Assembly: GCA_947503135.1 (NCBI GenBank)
Contig: CANNCQ010000005.1
Coordinates: forward strand, 62,001 to 126,000
Direction of reading: 5' to 3'
Length of the DNA: 64,000 nt
Source: an uncultured Aquimarina sp.
Lineage (GTDB): Bacteria; Bacteroidota; Bacteroidia; Flavobacteriales; Flavobacteriaceae
The number at the start of each line of letters is the position of its first letter. Within the stretch, counting starts at the first letter, position 1. The notes beneath the pieces are model-generated. The model was given only the letters and a program-made list of their open reading frames with translations, had not been told where the DNA came from and ran no database searches. Below, piece by piece: positions 19,892 to 28,574 of the stretch. The position numbers and the translations under genes are program-made.

Positions 19892-21232
19892 ATGGAAGAA
19901 CACATTGTAATTATTGGCAATGGTGTGTCTGGGGTAACTTTAGCACGCCACATACGTAAACTATCTGACAAACGTATTACCATTATATCCGCAGAATCTG
20001 AATTCTTTTTCTCGCGTACTGCACTTATGTATGTATACATGGGGCATATGGAATTCGAACACACTCAACCTTATGAAGATTGGTTTTGGAAAAAAAACAA
20101 AATAAGCCTTAAGCAAGCTTATGTAGAGCGCGTGGAAACAGATAAAAAAACACTTCACTTTGCGCAAGGAGGAACGATGAATTACGATAAATTAGTAATT
20201 GCAACAGGTTCTAAACCTAATAAATTTGGGTGGCCTGGCCAAGATTTAGATGGCGTACAAGGCTTATACTCTAAACAAGATTTAGAAATGCTTCAAACCA
20301 ATGCTCCTAACAATAAAGTTTGCAAGCGGGCCGTTATTGTTGGTGGCGGTTTAATTGGTATTGAAATGGCCGAAATGCTCCGTTCTCGCGATATTCCTGT
20401 TACTTTTTTAGTGCGTGAAAAAAGTTTTTGGAGCGGCGTACTTCCGGCGGAAGAATCAGAAATGATTAACAAACATATATTAGAGCACCATATTGATTTA
20501 CGTTTAGGGTTCAATTTAAAGGAAATCAAAAGCGATAATAACAACCGTGTAAAAAGTATTGTAATTGCTGAAACTGGTGAAGAAATTGAATGTGATGTCG
20601 TAGGGCTTACAGCAGGAGTATCACCTAATATTGATTTCATAAAAGAAACTACCATTGAAACAGGAAGAGGTGTAAAAGTAGATCGTTACCTTAAAACCAA
20701 TGTTAAAGATGTGTATGCCATTGGTGATTGTGCCGAACAACACGAAGGTATTGATGAAAGAAGACCTATAGAAGCGGTTTGGTATACTGGCAGAATGATG
20801 GCTGAAACCTTAGCCAGAACCATTTGCGGTACTCCAACTAAATATAGCCCTGGACACTGGTTCAATAGTGCCAAATTCTTAGATATTGAATATCAAACTT
20901 ATGGTTGGGTATGGGCACAACCTAAAGAAAATGAAGCTCGCTTTTATTGGGGGCATCCGGACAATAAAAAATGTATTCACATTAATTACGACAAAAACAC
21001 AAAAAAATTTATTGGTATAAACACTTTTGGGATTCGAATGAGGCACGAAATTTTTGATCGATGGCTTACTGAAGAACAATCGGTAGAACATGTCTTAAAG
21101 CATCTTAAAGACGCTAATTTTGACCCTGAATTTTATAGCACTTATGAAAGTGAAATCTTAAATAAATTCAACAAAGAAAACAACACCAACATAAAACCAC
21201 TGAGAAAAAGCTGGAAACGCATTTTCGCTTAA
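19892..21232 (+). CDS. NAD(P)/FAD-dependent oxidoreductase
   Basis: 446 aa from the ATG at 19892 (MEEHIVIIGNGVSG), where the FAD-binding GNGVSG motif begins at once; the upstream 40-codon extension from 19772 is low-complexity and probably leader DNA. A second Rossmann motif (VIVGGGLIGIEMAE) binds NAD(P)H and VYAIGDCAEQ is the family's C-terminal FAD contact. The fold is that of NirB/rubredoxin reductase-type flavoproteins. No redox-active CxxC is seen. The last 90 residues are an extra domain I do not recognise. It lies 27 bases upstream of a membrane polyferredoxin, a likely electron partner. Confidence 0.88.
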   Translation: MEEHIVIIGNGVSGVTLARHIRKLSDKRITIISAESEFFFSRTALMYVYMGHMEFEHTQPYEDWFWKKNKISLKQAYVERVETDKKTLHFAQGGTMNYDKLVIATGSKPNKFGWPGQDLDGVQGLYSKQDLEMLQTNAPNNKVCKRAVIVGGGLIGIEMAEMLRSRDIPVTFLVREKSFWSGVLPAEESEMINKHILEHHIDLRLGFNLKEIKSDNNNRVKSIVIAETGEEIECDVVGLTAGVSPNIDFIKETTIETGRGVKVDRYLKTNVKDVYAIGDCAEQHEGIDERRPIEAVWYTGRMMAETLARTICGTPTKYSPGHWFNSAKFLDIEYQTYGWVWAQPKENEARFYWGHPDNKKCIHINYDKNTKKFIGINTFGIRMRHEIFDRWLTEEQSVEHVLKHLKDANFDPEFYSTYESEILNKFNKENNTNIKPLRKSWKRIFA

Positions 21233-21259
21233 ATCAATCACTATAAAAGTAAAAGCTAT

Positions 21260-22891
21260 ATGAAAGCTATAAAATACACAGGCCTAGCAATTTTTATTGC
21301 TGCACTCGGCTTCTTCACAAGTTTATTGTTTATTGGAGAATTTAATTCTTCCTCAGATACCATTAATCAGTTTATTAAAGACAAGCAGGTTAAAAGCGAT
21401 ATTTTAAAAGAAAATTTACTAGAAAATGTAGCCAACAAAACATTTACTACAGGTTTCAGTTTTTCTTCGGCAGTTAGAAAAGTAATCAAAAAATCCAATA
21501 ATCACTATGATGCATTAATTGCAAAATACGATAAAGAAAAAAATTGGGATAAAAAGGGAGAGCAATTTCAATATAAAATAAGTAATATTAGGGGCTTTAC
21601 TTATGACCTTGCAAAAAAATCTGGTACAGGTTGGTTAATCAACAATAAAGGATTGGCATGGTGGCTAAGTTTTGGTTTAGGAATTTTTGGCGCCTTATTA
21701 TTTATACTTCCTAATTATATTTTATTAGGAAAACCAGGAATCAAAAACGACCATATCTTCCTTGAATCGGCAACAAATCGTGGCTGGATAGCTTGGTTGG
21801 TTTTAGTATATCTCGTTGGATTTTACTTGATGCTTTATTTTGCTGCCGATTTTGTAGTAGCTTGGACTTATGTGCTTGATCCAATTAGCGAAGCTTTAAA
21901 TGGTGGGCCAGCTAGTCAATGGTTTGTATATGGTTTTTTGTATTGTGTAATAATGCTAGTAATGGCTACACGCATGTATATCAAATACCGCCACAATAAA
22001 TATCAGGTAATTAGAACAACTTCTGTTTTATTCTTCCAAATTGTATTTGCATTTCTTATTCCTGAAATTATGGCTAGTCTTAATATGCCAGGATACGATT
22101 TTAAAAACGCTTTTCCTTTGGACTATGATTTCTTCTTTGAATGGAATTTAGATAAACTTACTTCAAGCGGAGGTATTGGTATTTTTATTTTAGTTTGGGG
22201 TATTTTATTAACGCTTGTTATTGTACCTGTAATGGTTTATTTCTTTGGAAAAAGATGGTACTGCTCATGGGTGTGTGGTTGCGGTGGTTTAGCTGAAACT
22301 TTAGGAGATCCTTACCGCCAACATTCTAGTAAAAGTTTATTTTCTTGGAAATTAGAACGCTGGTTAATTCACTCTGTATTAGTATTCTCGCTAGTAATGA
22401 CAGTAGTAACTTTATACGCCTACTTCACAGGAGCGGATTCGTTGCTAGGAATAAAAGCACAGTGGATAAAAGACATGTATAGCTTTTTAATAGGCGCTTG
22501 GTTTGCAGGGGTAATTGGTACTGGATTCTATCCTATTTTTGGTAACCGAGTGTGGTGTAGATTTGGTTGTCCTTTGGCAGCTTATATGGGATTAGTTCAG
22601 CGTTTTAAATCGCGTTTTAGAATTACTACCAACGGAGGTCAATGTATTTCTTGTGGAAACTGCTCTACTTACTGTGAGCAAGGTATTGATGTACGATCGT
22701 ATGCACAAAAAGGCGAAAATATTGTACGCGCTAGCTGTGTAGGCTGTGGAGTGTGTTCGGCTGTTTGCCCAAGAGGTGTACTAAAGTTAGAAAACGGTCC
22801 TGAAGAAGGTAGAATAAATCCTACTGAAGTTCTTTTAGGTAATGATGTAGATTTAATTGAATTAGCTAAACAGAATAAAAAAGCTTCTTAA
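21260..22891 (+). CDS. Membrane-bound polyferredoxin (NapH/NosR-like)
   Basis: 543 aa. An N-terminal anchor, a periplasmic-looking region and about six further membrane segments surround cysteine motifs: RWYCSWVCGCGG, then RVWCRFGCPLAAYMG, followed by two ferredoxin-type clusters (QCISCGNCSTYCEQG and SCVGCGVCSAVCPRG) near the C-terminus, enough for two 4Fe-4S centres. This layout is that of NapH, NosR and CcoG-type proteins that pass electrons across the membrane. No nitrate, nitrous-oxide or cytochrome-oxidase genes are nearby, so the electron acceptor is unknown. It probably works with the FAD oxidoreductase just upstream. Confidence 0.88.
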   Translation: MKAIKYTGLAIFIAALGFFTSLLFIGEFNSSSDTINQFIKDKQVKSDILKENLLENVANKTFTTGFSFSSAVRKVIKKSNNHYDALIAKYDKEKNWDKKGEQFQYKISNIRGFTYDLAKKSGTGWLINNKGLAWWLSFGLGIFGALLFILPNYILLGKPGIKNDHIFLESATNRGWIAWLVLVYLVGFYLMLYFAADFVVAWTYVLDPISEALNGGPASQWFVYGFLYCVIMLVMATRMYIKYRHNKYQVIRTTSVLFFQIVFAFLIPEIMASLNMPGYDFKNAFPLDYDFFFEWNLDKLTSSGGIGIFILVWGILLTLVIVPVMVYFFGKRWYCSWVCGCGGLAETLGDPYRQHSSKSLFSWKLERWLIHSVLVFSLVMTVVTLYAYFTGADSLLGIKAQWIKDMYSFLIGAWFAGVIGTGFYPIFGNRVWCRFGCPLAAYMGLVQRFKSRFRITTNGGQCISCGNCSTYCEQGIDVRSYAQKGENIVRASCVGCGVCSAVCPRGVLKLENGPEEGRINPTEVLLGNDVDLIELAKQNKKAS

Positions 22892-22914
22892 GGAAGTTAT
22901 AAATATCACCATAA

Positions 22915-22946
22915 GAAACCCGCTTAAATTACTTTAAGCGGGTTTC
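22915..22946 (+). terminator. Rho-independent terminator after the polyferredoxin gene
   Basis: A perfect 14-bp stem (22915-22928 and 22933-22946) with a 4-base loop and GC core CCCGC/GCGGG, followed by a T-rich tract. It ends the plus-strand pair 24 bases after the stop and may also serve the gcv genes coming from the right. Confidence 0.9.
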
Positions 22947-23012
22947 ATTTTATTATTATTTTTCGTCTTGAAGCAAAATTTACATTTAAAAAACAAAGAC
23001 TTTATTATACAG

Positions 23013-23393
23013 TTACGGAGTTACTAGTGCTTTATATCCATTGCTATCTAATAAATGCTCTGTTGAAGCTCCTTCTTCAATCTTAATTTTCACCAACCAG
23101 CCTTCTCCGTAAGGGTCGGAGTTTACCAATTCAGGATCCGTTTCTATTTTTTCATTTAGTTCTACCACTGTTCCTGCAACGGGAGAAAAAATATCTGACA
23201 CGGTTTTTACCGCTTCAATAGTACCTATTACATCGTCCTCTTTCACTTCTTCATCCAAAGTTTCTAGATCAAAAAAAACAATATCCCCTAACTCTTTTTG
23301 AGCGAAGTCGGTAATCCCAACAGTAGCAATGTTATCTTTGATATTAACCCATTCGTGGTCTTTAGAATATTTTAAATTTTCTGGTAAGTTCAT
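23013..23393 (-). CDS. gcvH: Glycine cleavage system H protein
   Basis: 126 aa, the usual length. The lipoyl-lysine is Lys63 in IGTIEAVKTVSDIFSP. GcvH carries the aminomethyl group of glycine between GcvP, GcvT and the lipoamide dehydrogenase. It is the last gene of gcvP-gcvT-gcvH, 4 bases after gcvT. The lipoamide dehydrogenase (L protein) is not in the window. Confidence 0.97.
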   Translation of the reverse strand: MNLPENLKYSKDHEWVNIKDNIATVGITDFAQKELGDIVFFDLETLDEEVKEDDVIGTIEAVKTVSDIFSPVAGTVVELNEKIETDPELVNSDPYGEGWLVKIKIEEGASTEHLLDSNGYKALVTP

Positions 23394-23397
23394 GATT

Positions 23398-24486
23398 TTA
23401 AATTTTAATGAAAGGTAATTTTTTTATTACAGCCTTTATTTTTTTCTTTCTTATTTGTATGTAAATTTCGGTGTCTATTTTTGAAAAACTACTGGAAACA
23501 TAACCCATTCCAATACCTTTGGACAAATTAGGAGATTGCCCCCCTGAGGTAACTTTTCCGATTACCTCCCCTGCTGCATTGCATATTTCATAATCTTTTC
23601 GAGGGATTCCCCTTTCTATCATTTCAAAACCTACCAATTTTTTCTGAACACCTTGTTGCTTTTCCTTAGCCAAATAATCCGCATTAATAAATGGCTTATC
23701 TAATTTGGTAATCCAACTCAACCCTGCTTCAAGGGGCGAGGTAGTATCATCAATATCATTACCATAAAGACAATATCCCATTTCTAACCTTAAGGTATCT
23801 CTGGCTCCCAAACCTACAGGAATTATATTTTCTTCAGTTCCTGCAGAAATAATAGCATCCCATAAAGCAGTTGCATTCTGGTTTGACACGTATAACTCAA
23901 AGCCACCAGACCCGGTATACCCCGTCGCAGAAATAATTACATCTGAAATCCCTGCTACTTCTCCAATTCGAAACGAATAATATGGAATTTCCGATAATTG
24001 CTCTTTAGTTAATCGCTGAAGTACATTTAAAGCTAACGGACCTTGTAACGCAAAAAGTGAAGTATTATCCGAATGATTTTCGACTATTGCATTTTCAGTA
24101 TTATTTTCAATAATCCAATCCCAATCTTTCGTTATGTTGGATGCATTTACAACCAACATATATACCTCCTCCTTTATTTGATATACCAAAAGATCGTCGA
24201 TGATCCCTCCTGTTTTGTTTGGAAAACACGAATACTGAGCCTTGCCATTACTTAATTTGGTAACATCATTACTTGTGAGCTTTTGCACTAATGACAGTGC
24301 TTGAGGTCCTTTAACCATAAATTCCCCCATATGTGAAACATCAAACATACCAACTTTATTACGAACAGCTTTATGCTCTTCAATTAAAGAAGTATAACTT
24401 AATGGCATTTCATAGCCTGCAAAGGGTACCATTTTAGCACCTAATTCAACATGCTTTTTATATAATGTTGTTTTTTTTAACTCCAT
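23398..24486 (-). CDS. gcvT: Glycine cleavage system aminomethyltransferase
   Basis: 362 aa. Family motifs are clear: VPFAGYEMPLSY, GMFDVSHMGEF, GYTGSGGFELYV and GLGARDTLRLEMGYCLYGND (first 16 residues: GLGARDTLRLEMGYCL). It releases ammonia from the H-protein-bound intermediate and passes the methylene group to tetrahydrofolate. It lies 9 bases after gcvP and 4 bases before gcvH, so the three are one operon. Confidence 0.97.
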   Translation of the reverse strand: MELKKTTLYKKHVELGAKMVPFAGYEMPLSYTSLIEEHKAVRNKVGMFDVSHMGEFMVKGPQALSLVQKLTSNDVTKLSNGKAQYSCFPNKTGGIIDDLLVYQIKEEVYMLVVNASNITKDWDWIIENNTENAIVENHSDNTSLFALQGPLALNVLQRLTKEQLSEIPYYSFRIGEVAGISDVIISATGYTGSGGFELYVSNQNATALWDAIISAGTEENIIPVGLGARDTLRLEMGYCLYGNDIDDTTSPLEAGLSWITKLDKPFINADYLAKEKQQGVQKKLVGFEMIERGIPRKDYEICNAAGEVIGKVTSGGQSPNLSKGIGMGYVSSSFSKIDTEIYIQIRKKKIKAVIKKLPFIKI

Positions 24487-24495
24487 GTAAAATAT

Positions 24496-27366
24496 CTAGT
24501 TTAAAACAACTTCCGTGTTATCGTTATAATTTTCTACCGCAGGGCAACTACACATTAAATTTCGATCTCCATAAGCATCATCGATTCTACTTACACTAGG
24601 CCAAAATTTGTTTTCCACCACATACGGAAGTGGAAAAGCTGCCTGTTGCCTGCTGTACGGAAAGTCCCATTTATCTGCAGTAACTGTTTGTGCGGTATGC
24701 GGTGCATTTACTAGCACATTATTATTTGTAGGAACCACTCCATTTTCTACTTCGGTAATTTCTTTACGAATACTTATCATAGCATTTATAAAACGGTCTA
24801 ACTCTTCTTTAGACTCACTCTCGGTCGGTTCTATCATCATAGTGCCTACTACAGGAAAAGATACTGTAGGAGCATGATAACCGTAATCTATTAATCGTTT
24901 TGCTATATCGGTTACTGCAATGTCAACATTTTTAAAATTGCGGCAATCGATAATTAATTCGTGGGCGCTTCTACCGTTAGATCCTGTAAATAAAATTGGA
25001 TAATATTTTTTAAGGCAATCTTTAATGTAATTTGCATTTAAAATTGCCATTTTGGTAGCGCTTTTCAATCCTGATGCTCCCATTAATTTGATGTAAGCAT
25101 AAGATATTGTTAGTATACTAGCGCTTCCCCAAGGTGCTGCCGAAATAGCTTTAATAGGGTGTGCTATTGTTTCCTTTACCAAAGCATTACCCGGTATAAA
25201 AGGAGCTAAATCTTTGCTAACAGCAATGGGCCCCATACCAGGACCTCCTCCTCCATGAGGAATACAAAAAGTTTTATGTAAATTTAAATGACATACATCA
25301 GCGCCAATATCACCTGGGCTAGTTAAACCTATTTGAGCATTTAAATTTGCACCATCCAAATAAACTTTTGCTCCATGATTATGGACAATTTCACAAGCCT
25401 CTTTAATACGCTCTTCAAAAACACCATGTGTAGATGGATAAGTCACCATTAAAGCCATTAAATTATCACTGTGCTTAGCTGCCTTTTCTTTTAAGTCGTC
25501 AATATCAATATCGCCATTATCCAAACAGTTCACAATTACTACTTTTTGACCCGCCATAACCGCGCTTGCAGGATTGGTACCATGAGCGGAAGATGGTATG
25601 AGAGTGATATTACGATGGGATTGTCCTAGATGTTCAAAATAAGCCCTAATTACCATTAAACCTGCGTACTCACCTTGAGCACCACTATTGGGCTGCAATG
25701 AGGTAGTGTACAGGCCTGTAATTTCGGCAAGCCATTCTGCCAATTCTTTAAAAAGTATTTGGTATCCCTGAGTTTGATTTACCGGTGCAAAAGGGTGAAT
25801 ACCATTTACCTCTCCCCAGGAAAGTGGCAACATTTCGGTGGTAGCATTTAGCTTCATAGTACACGAACCTAAGGCTATCATAGAGTGTACTAATGAAAGA
25901 TCCTTGTTTTCTAATTTTTTAATGTAACGAAGCATTTCGTGCTCGGTGTGGTGACAATTAAAAATTTGATGCTCTAAAAAAGACGAGGTTCGCTGCAACT
26001 CTGCTTCAATAAGACATGTACTGTTTTTACTAGTTATGTTATTTGAAGTAGTATCTCCAAAAACTGCTAATAAATCTTCTAAATCTTTTTCTGTAGTTTT
26101 TTCGTTAATTGAAATACCAACACGACCTTCTTCAAAATAATTGAGGTTAATTTCTTTTTTAAGCGCACTATTTCTAATAGCTTCAACATTATCTACCACT
26201 ACGCTTAATGTATCAAAAAAGGAAGTATTTTCTTGCTTAAAGCCTAATTGCTGTAATCCAGTATTTAAAGTGACTGCTTTACTATGAATGTTTTTTGCTA
26301 TAGCAATTAAACCCTGTTTGCCATGATAAACCGCATACATACCAGCCATTACTGCTAAAAGCACTTGAGCGGTGCAAATATTAGATGTTGCACGCTCTCT
26401 TTTAATATGCTGTTCACGTGTTTGCAATGACATGCGATAGGCCAATTTGCCTTTTTTATCTTGAGACACTCCTATAATACGACCAGGAATATGGCGCTTA
26501 TTTTTGGTTTTAGTAGCAAAAAAAGCAGCATGAGGCCCTCCATAACCTAAAGGAATACCAAAACGTTGAGAAGTACCTATTACAACGTCGGCACCCATTT
26601 CTCCAGGTGATTTTAAAAGCGTAAGTGCTAGCAAGTCGGCAGCGACTGCTATTTTAATATTATTGGCCTGAGCGTCTGAGATAAATTTTTCAGGGTTTAC
26701 AATAGCTCCGTTAGCATTGGGGTATTGAATTAAGGCTCCAAAAATTTCTGGTCTTGAAGCGTCTAGGGTTGAAATACTACCCACTTCAACTTTAATACCC
26801 AGAGGCTCGGTACGCCCTAAAATAAGATCAATGGTTTGAGGCAAAGTATTATTGTCTATAAAAAAAGTATCGGCCTGTTTTTTAGAACGATCTTTTGAGG
26901 CATAGATTAAACTTACGGCTTCGGCAGCTGCTGTAGCCTCGTCTAACAAAGATGCATTAGCAATCTCCATACCCGTAAGATCGGTAACCATGGTTTGGTA
27001 ATTAATAAGTGCTTCTAACCGCCCTTGCGCAATTTCTGCTTGATATGGGGTATAGGCAGTATACCAACCGGGATTTTCAAGTATATTACGCTGTATTACT
27101 GGCGGGGTAATACAATCATTATAGCCCATCCCTATAAAAGAACGGTACACTTTATTTTGTGACATTAATTGTTTGAAATTATTTATAAAATCAAACTCAT
27201 CCAAAGGTTGGGGTAAATTTAAAGGTGTTTTGCGTTCGATAGTTTTAGGTACAGTTTGCTCAATTAACTCTTGTAAGGAAGAGGCTTGTGTAACCTTAAG
27301 CATTGCAGAAACTTCTTCGGAATTAGTACCGCAGTGTCTCTTGTAAAAATCGGAATATATATTCAT
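24496..27366 (-). CDS. gcvP: Glycine dehydrogenase (decarboxylating), P protein
   Basis: 956 aa, the full fused form. The PLP lysine is Lys698 in LNLHKTFCIPHGGGGPGMG, the glycine-rich loop typical of this enzyme; the N-terminal half keeps YTPYQAEIAQGRLEALINYQ and MVTDLTGM. It decarboxylates glycine and loads the aminomethyl group on GcvH. First gene of the gcv operon, with a good promoter 24 bases upstream of the ATG. No glycine riboswitch is visible in the short leader. Confidence 0.98.
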   Translation of the reverse strand: MNIYSDFYKRHCGTNSEEVSAMLKVTQASSLQELIEQTVPKTIERKTPLNLPQPLDEFDFINNFKQLMSQNKVYRSFIGMGYNDCITPPVIQRNILENPGWYTAYTPYQAEIAQGRLEALINYQTMVTDLTGMEIANASLLDEATAAAEAVSLIYASKDRSKKQADTFFIDNNTLPQTIDLILGRTEPLGIKVEVGSISTLDASRPEIFGALIQYPNANGAIVNPEKFISDAQANNIKIAVAADLLALTLLKSPGEMGADVVIGTSQRFGIPLGYGGPHAAFFATKTKNKRHIPGRIIGVSQDKKGKLAYRMSLQTREQHIKRERATSNICTAQVLLAVMAGMYAVYHGKQGLIAIAKNIHSKAVTLNTGLQQLGFKQENTSFFDTLSVVVDNVEAIRNSALKKEINLNYFEEGRVGISINEKTTEKDLEDLLAVFGDTTSNNITSKNSTCLIEAELQRTSSFLEHQIFNCHHTEHEMLRYIKKLENKDLSLVHSMIALGSCTMKLNATTEMLPLSWGEVNGIHPFAPVNQTQGYQILFKELAEWLAEITGLYTTSLQPNSGAQGEYAGLMVIRAYFEHLGQSHRNITLIPSSAHGTNPASAVMAGQKVVIVNCLDNGDIDIDDLKEKAAKHSDNLMALMVTYPSTHGVFEERIKEACEIVHNHGAKVYLDGANLNAQIGLTSPGDIGADVCHLNLHKTFCIPHGGGGPGMGPIAVSKDLAPFIPGNALVKETIAHPIKAISAAPWGSASILTISYAYIKLMGASGLKSATKMAILNANYIKDCLKKYYPILFTGSNGRSAHELIIDCRNFKNVDIAVTDIAKRLIDYGYHAPTVSFPVVGTMMIEPTESESKEELDRFINAMISIRKEITEVENGVVPTNNNVLVNAPHTAQTVTADKWDFPYSRQQAAFPLPYVVENKFWPSVSRIDDAYGDRNLMCSCPAVENYNDNTEVVLN

Positions 27367-27389
27367 TGCTGACCTTCATTTTAAAAGCG

Positions 27390-27420
27390 CAAAATTAGCA
27401 TGGAAAGCAAATCTTTTCAA
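27390..27420 (-). promoter_or_regulatory. Bacteroidota-type promoter of gcvP
   Basis: On the minus strand: TTG at 27420-27418, a 20-base spacer and TAATTTTG at 27397-27390, matching -33 TTG and -7 TAnnTTTG. The -7 box ends 24 bases before the gcvP ATG, leaving a very short leader. Confidence 0.7.
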
Positions 27421-27450
27421 GTTTAGTTATTAATAGTTATCACCATATTT

Positions 27451-27600
27451 TTAAGCAAAAGCCCAAGAGAAAACATCTTTTAATTCGGTTGAAGTGGTCT
27501 TGCTTTCACTGTTAAAAATACGATTAAATTGTTCGGTCCTAAACTGCTCTGGCGTTTGCTTGGTAACTTTTTTAAATAATCGAATATTGAATATCCGTTT
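27451..27600 (-). pseudogene. C-terminal remnant of an AraC-type regulator
   Basis: Translating the minus strand from about 27600 gives KRIFNIRLFKKVTKQTPEQF and then about 30 more residues to a TAA at 27451. RLFKKVTKQTPEQFR matches the last helix of AraC-family DNA-binding domains. The rest of the regulator is missing: the frame runs into the end of the transposase relic. It may be what is left of a regulator for the neighbouring monooxygenase and DUF1348 genes, which is inference from position. Confidence 0.6.
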
Positions 27601-27604
27601 TTGC

Positions 27605-28501
27605 TTATAATACTGTGATGCTAGCTATTACAAGTCTATCGAATAGTTTATCTTCGAAATACCTTCGATTGAGTTTATAAATAAACTCGTTTAGGTATAA
27701 CTGGAGGTATTTTCTTTCAACCCTATGAAAATTACCCTGTAAGTTCCGTTTAGCATTACTTATGGTGATATGCACCCATTGTAAAGTTTCTTTATCTGAT
27801 TTTTGGTAATATGAAGTTCTACAAAATCGGCAATATCAACATATGAGTTACTTTTATCAGTCAAAACAATACTTTGTTCATCTAAAGAGGCTGCAACAGT
27901 ATCATTTACCCCTTCTACTTTGTGATCATCTAGTACTTTGGCTTTAAAATAACGACAGTGTCACTCAGTTTTACCAGTTTCAGTATCTTCTAACGGGGTC
28001 GATTCAGCCATAATCATAACATTTTGTTTTCCTACTGCTCCACGCCCTCTTTTTCCTTGTTGCTGCTCTACTTCAGAGGATTCAACCGTGAAATATCCTT
28101 CATCCATTTCAATCATACCTTCTAAAGTATAACGAGCATCTCGATTATCCATAGCTTTGCGAAGTTTATGAACCATAACCCATACTGCTTCATATCTTTT
28201 TAGACCTAATTGCTTCTGAATTTCTTTAGATGAAAAGCCTTTTTTTTGTAATAGTCATTAAAAACATAGCTTTATACCAAGTCATAAACGATAAATTGGA
28301 GCTTTGCATTATTGTTCCACTCCTTAAAGATGTACGACTTCTACAAGTTATACATTCATAACTCCAAACTGATTTTATCCAATAATGATGCGTGTTAGCA
28401 CAACGACGACACTTAACACCAGCTTTATCTCTTTCCGATTTAAAATGTAAACGACAAGCGTCTTCACTCTCAAAATGGGCTATGAAACTGAAGATATTCA
28501 T
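27605..28501 (-). pseudogene. Broken IS1595-type (ISXO2-like) transposase
   Basis: The pieces read as one transposase of about 295 aa: an N-terminal zinc-ribbon (CRRCANTHHYWIKSVWSYEC, then CRSR), EIQKQLGLKRYEAVWVMVHK, the catalytic-domain start GMIEMDEGYF, and a C-terminus WVHITISNAKRNLQGNFHR ending at a TAA at 27605. Three lesions break it: a frameshift in an 8-base T run (28240-28247), an in-frame TGA at 27963-27961, and a frameshift near 27775. It cannot make an active enzyme. No clear terminal inverted repeats or target duplication could be set, so the element's ends are uncertain. Confidence 0.85.
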
Positions 28502-28556
28502 AACTTATTTTTAATCTAAAAAAAGCTTTTTTAGATTAAAAATAAGTTATGAATAT
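28494..28556. repeat. Perfect 30-bp inverted repeat at the transposase start
   Basis: 28494-28523 and 28527-28556 are exact reverse complements around a 3-base centre. The left arm contains the transposase ATG and upstream DNA; the right arm carries the mirror copy next to the monooxygenase relic. It is AT-rich and lacks a GC core, so it is not a typical terminator. It may be an inverted duplication made during insertion or deletion. Confidence 0.9.
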
Positions 28557-28574
28557 TCAAATAAAAATCACAAC

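Noticed and set aside
27961..28501. Two separate small genes from the transposase fragments
   Set aside because: The fragments (27961-28176 and 28226-28501) join, with one frameshift, into a single IS1595-type transposase, and homology continues past the TGA; they are pieces of one pseudogene.
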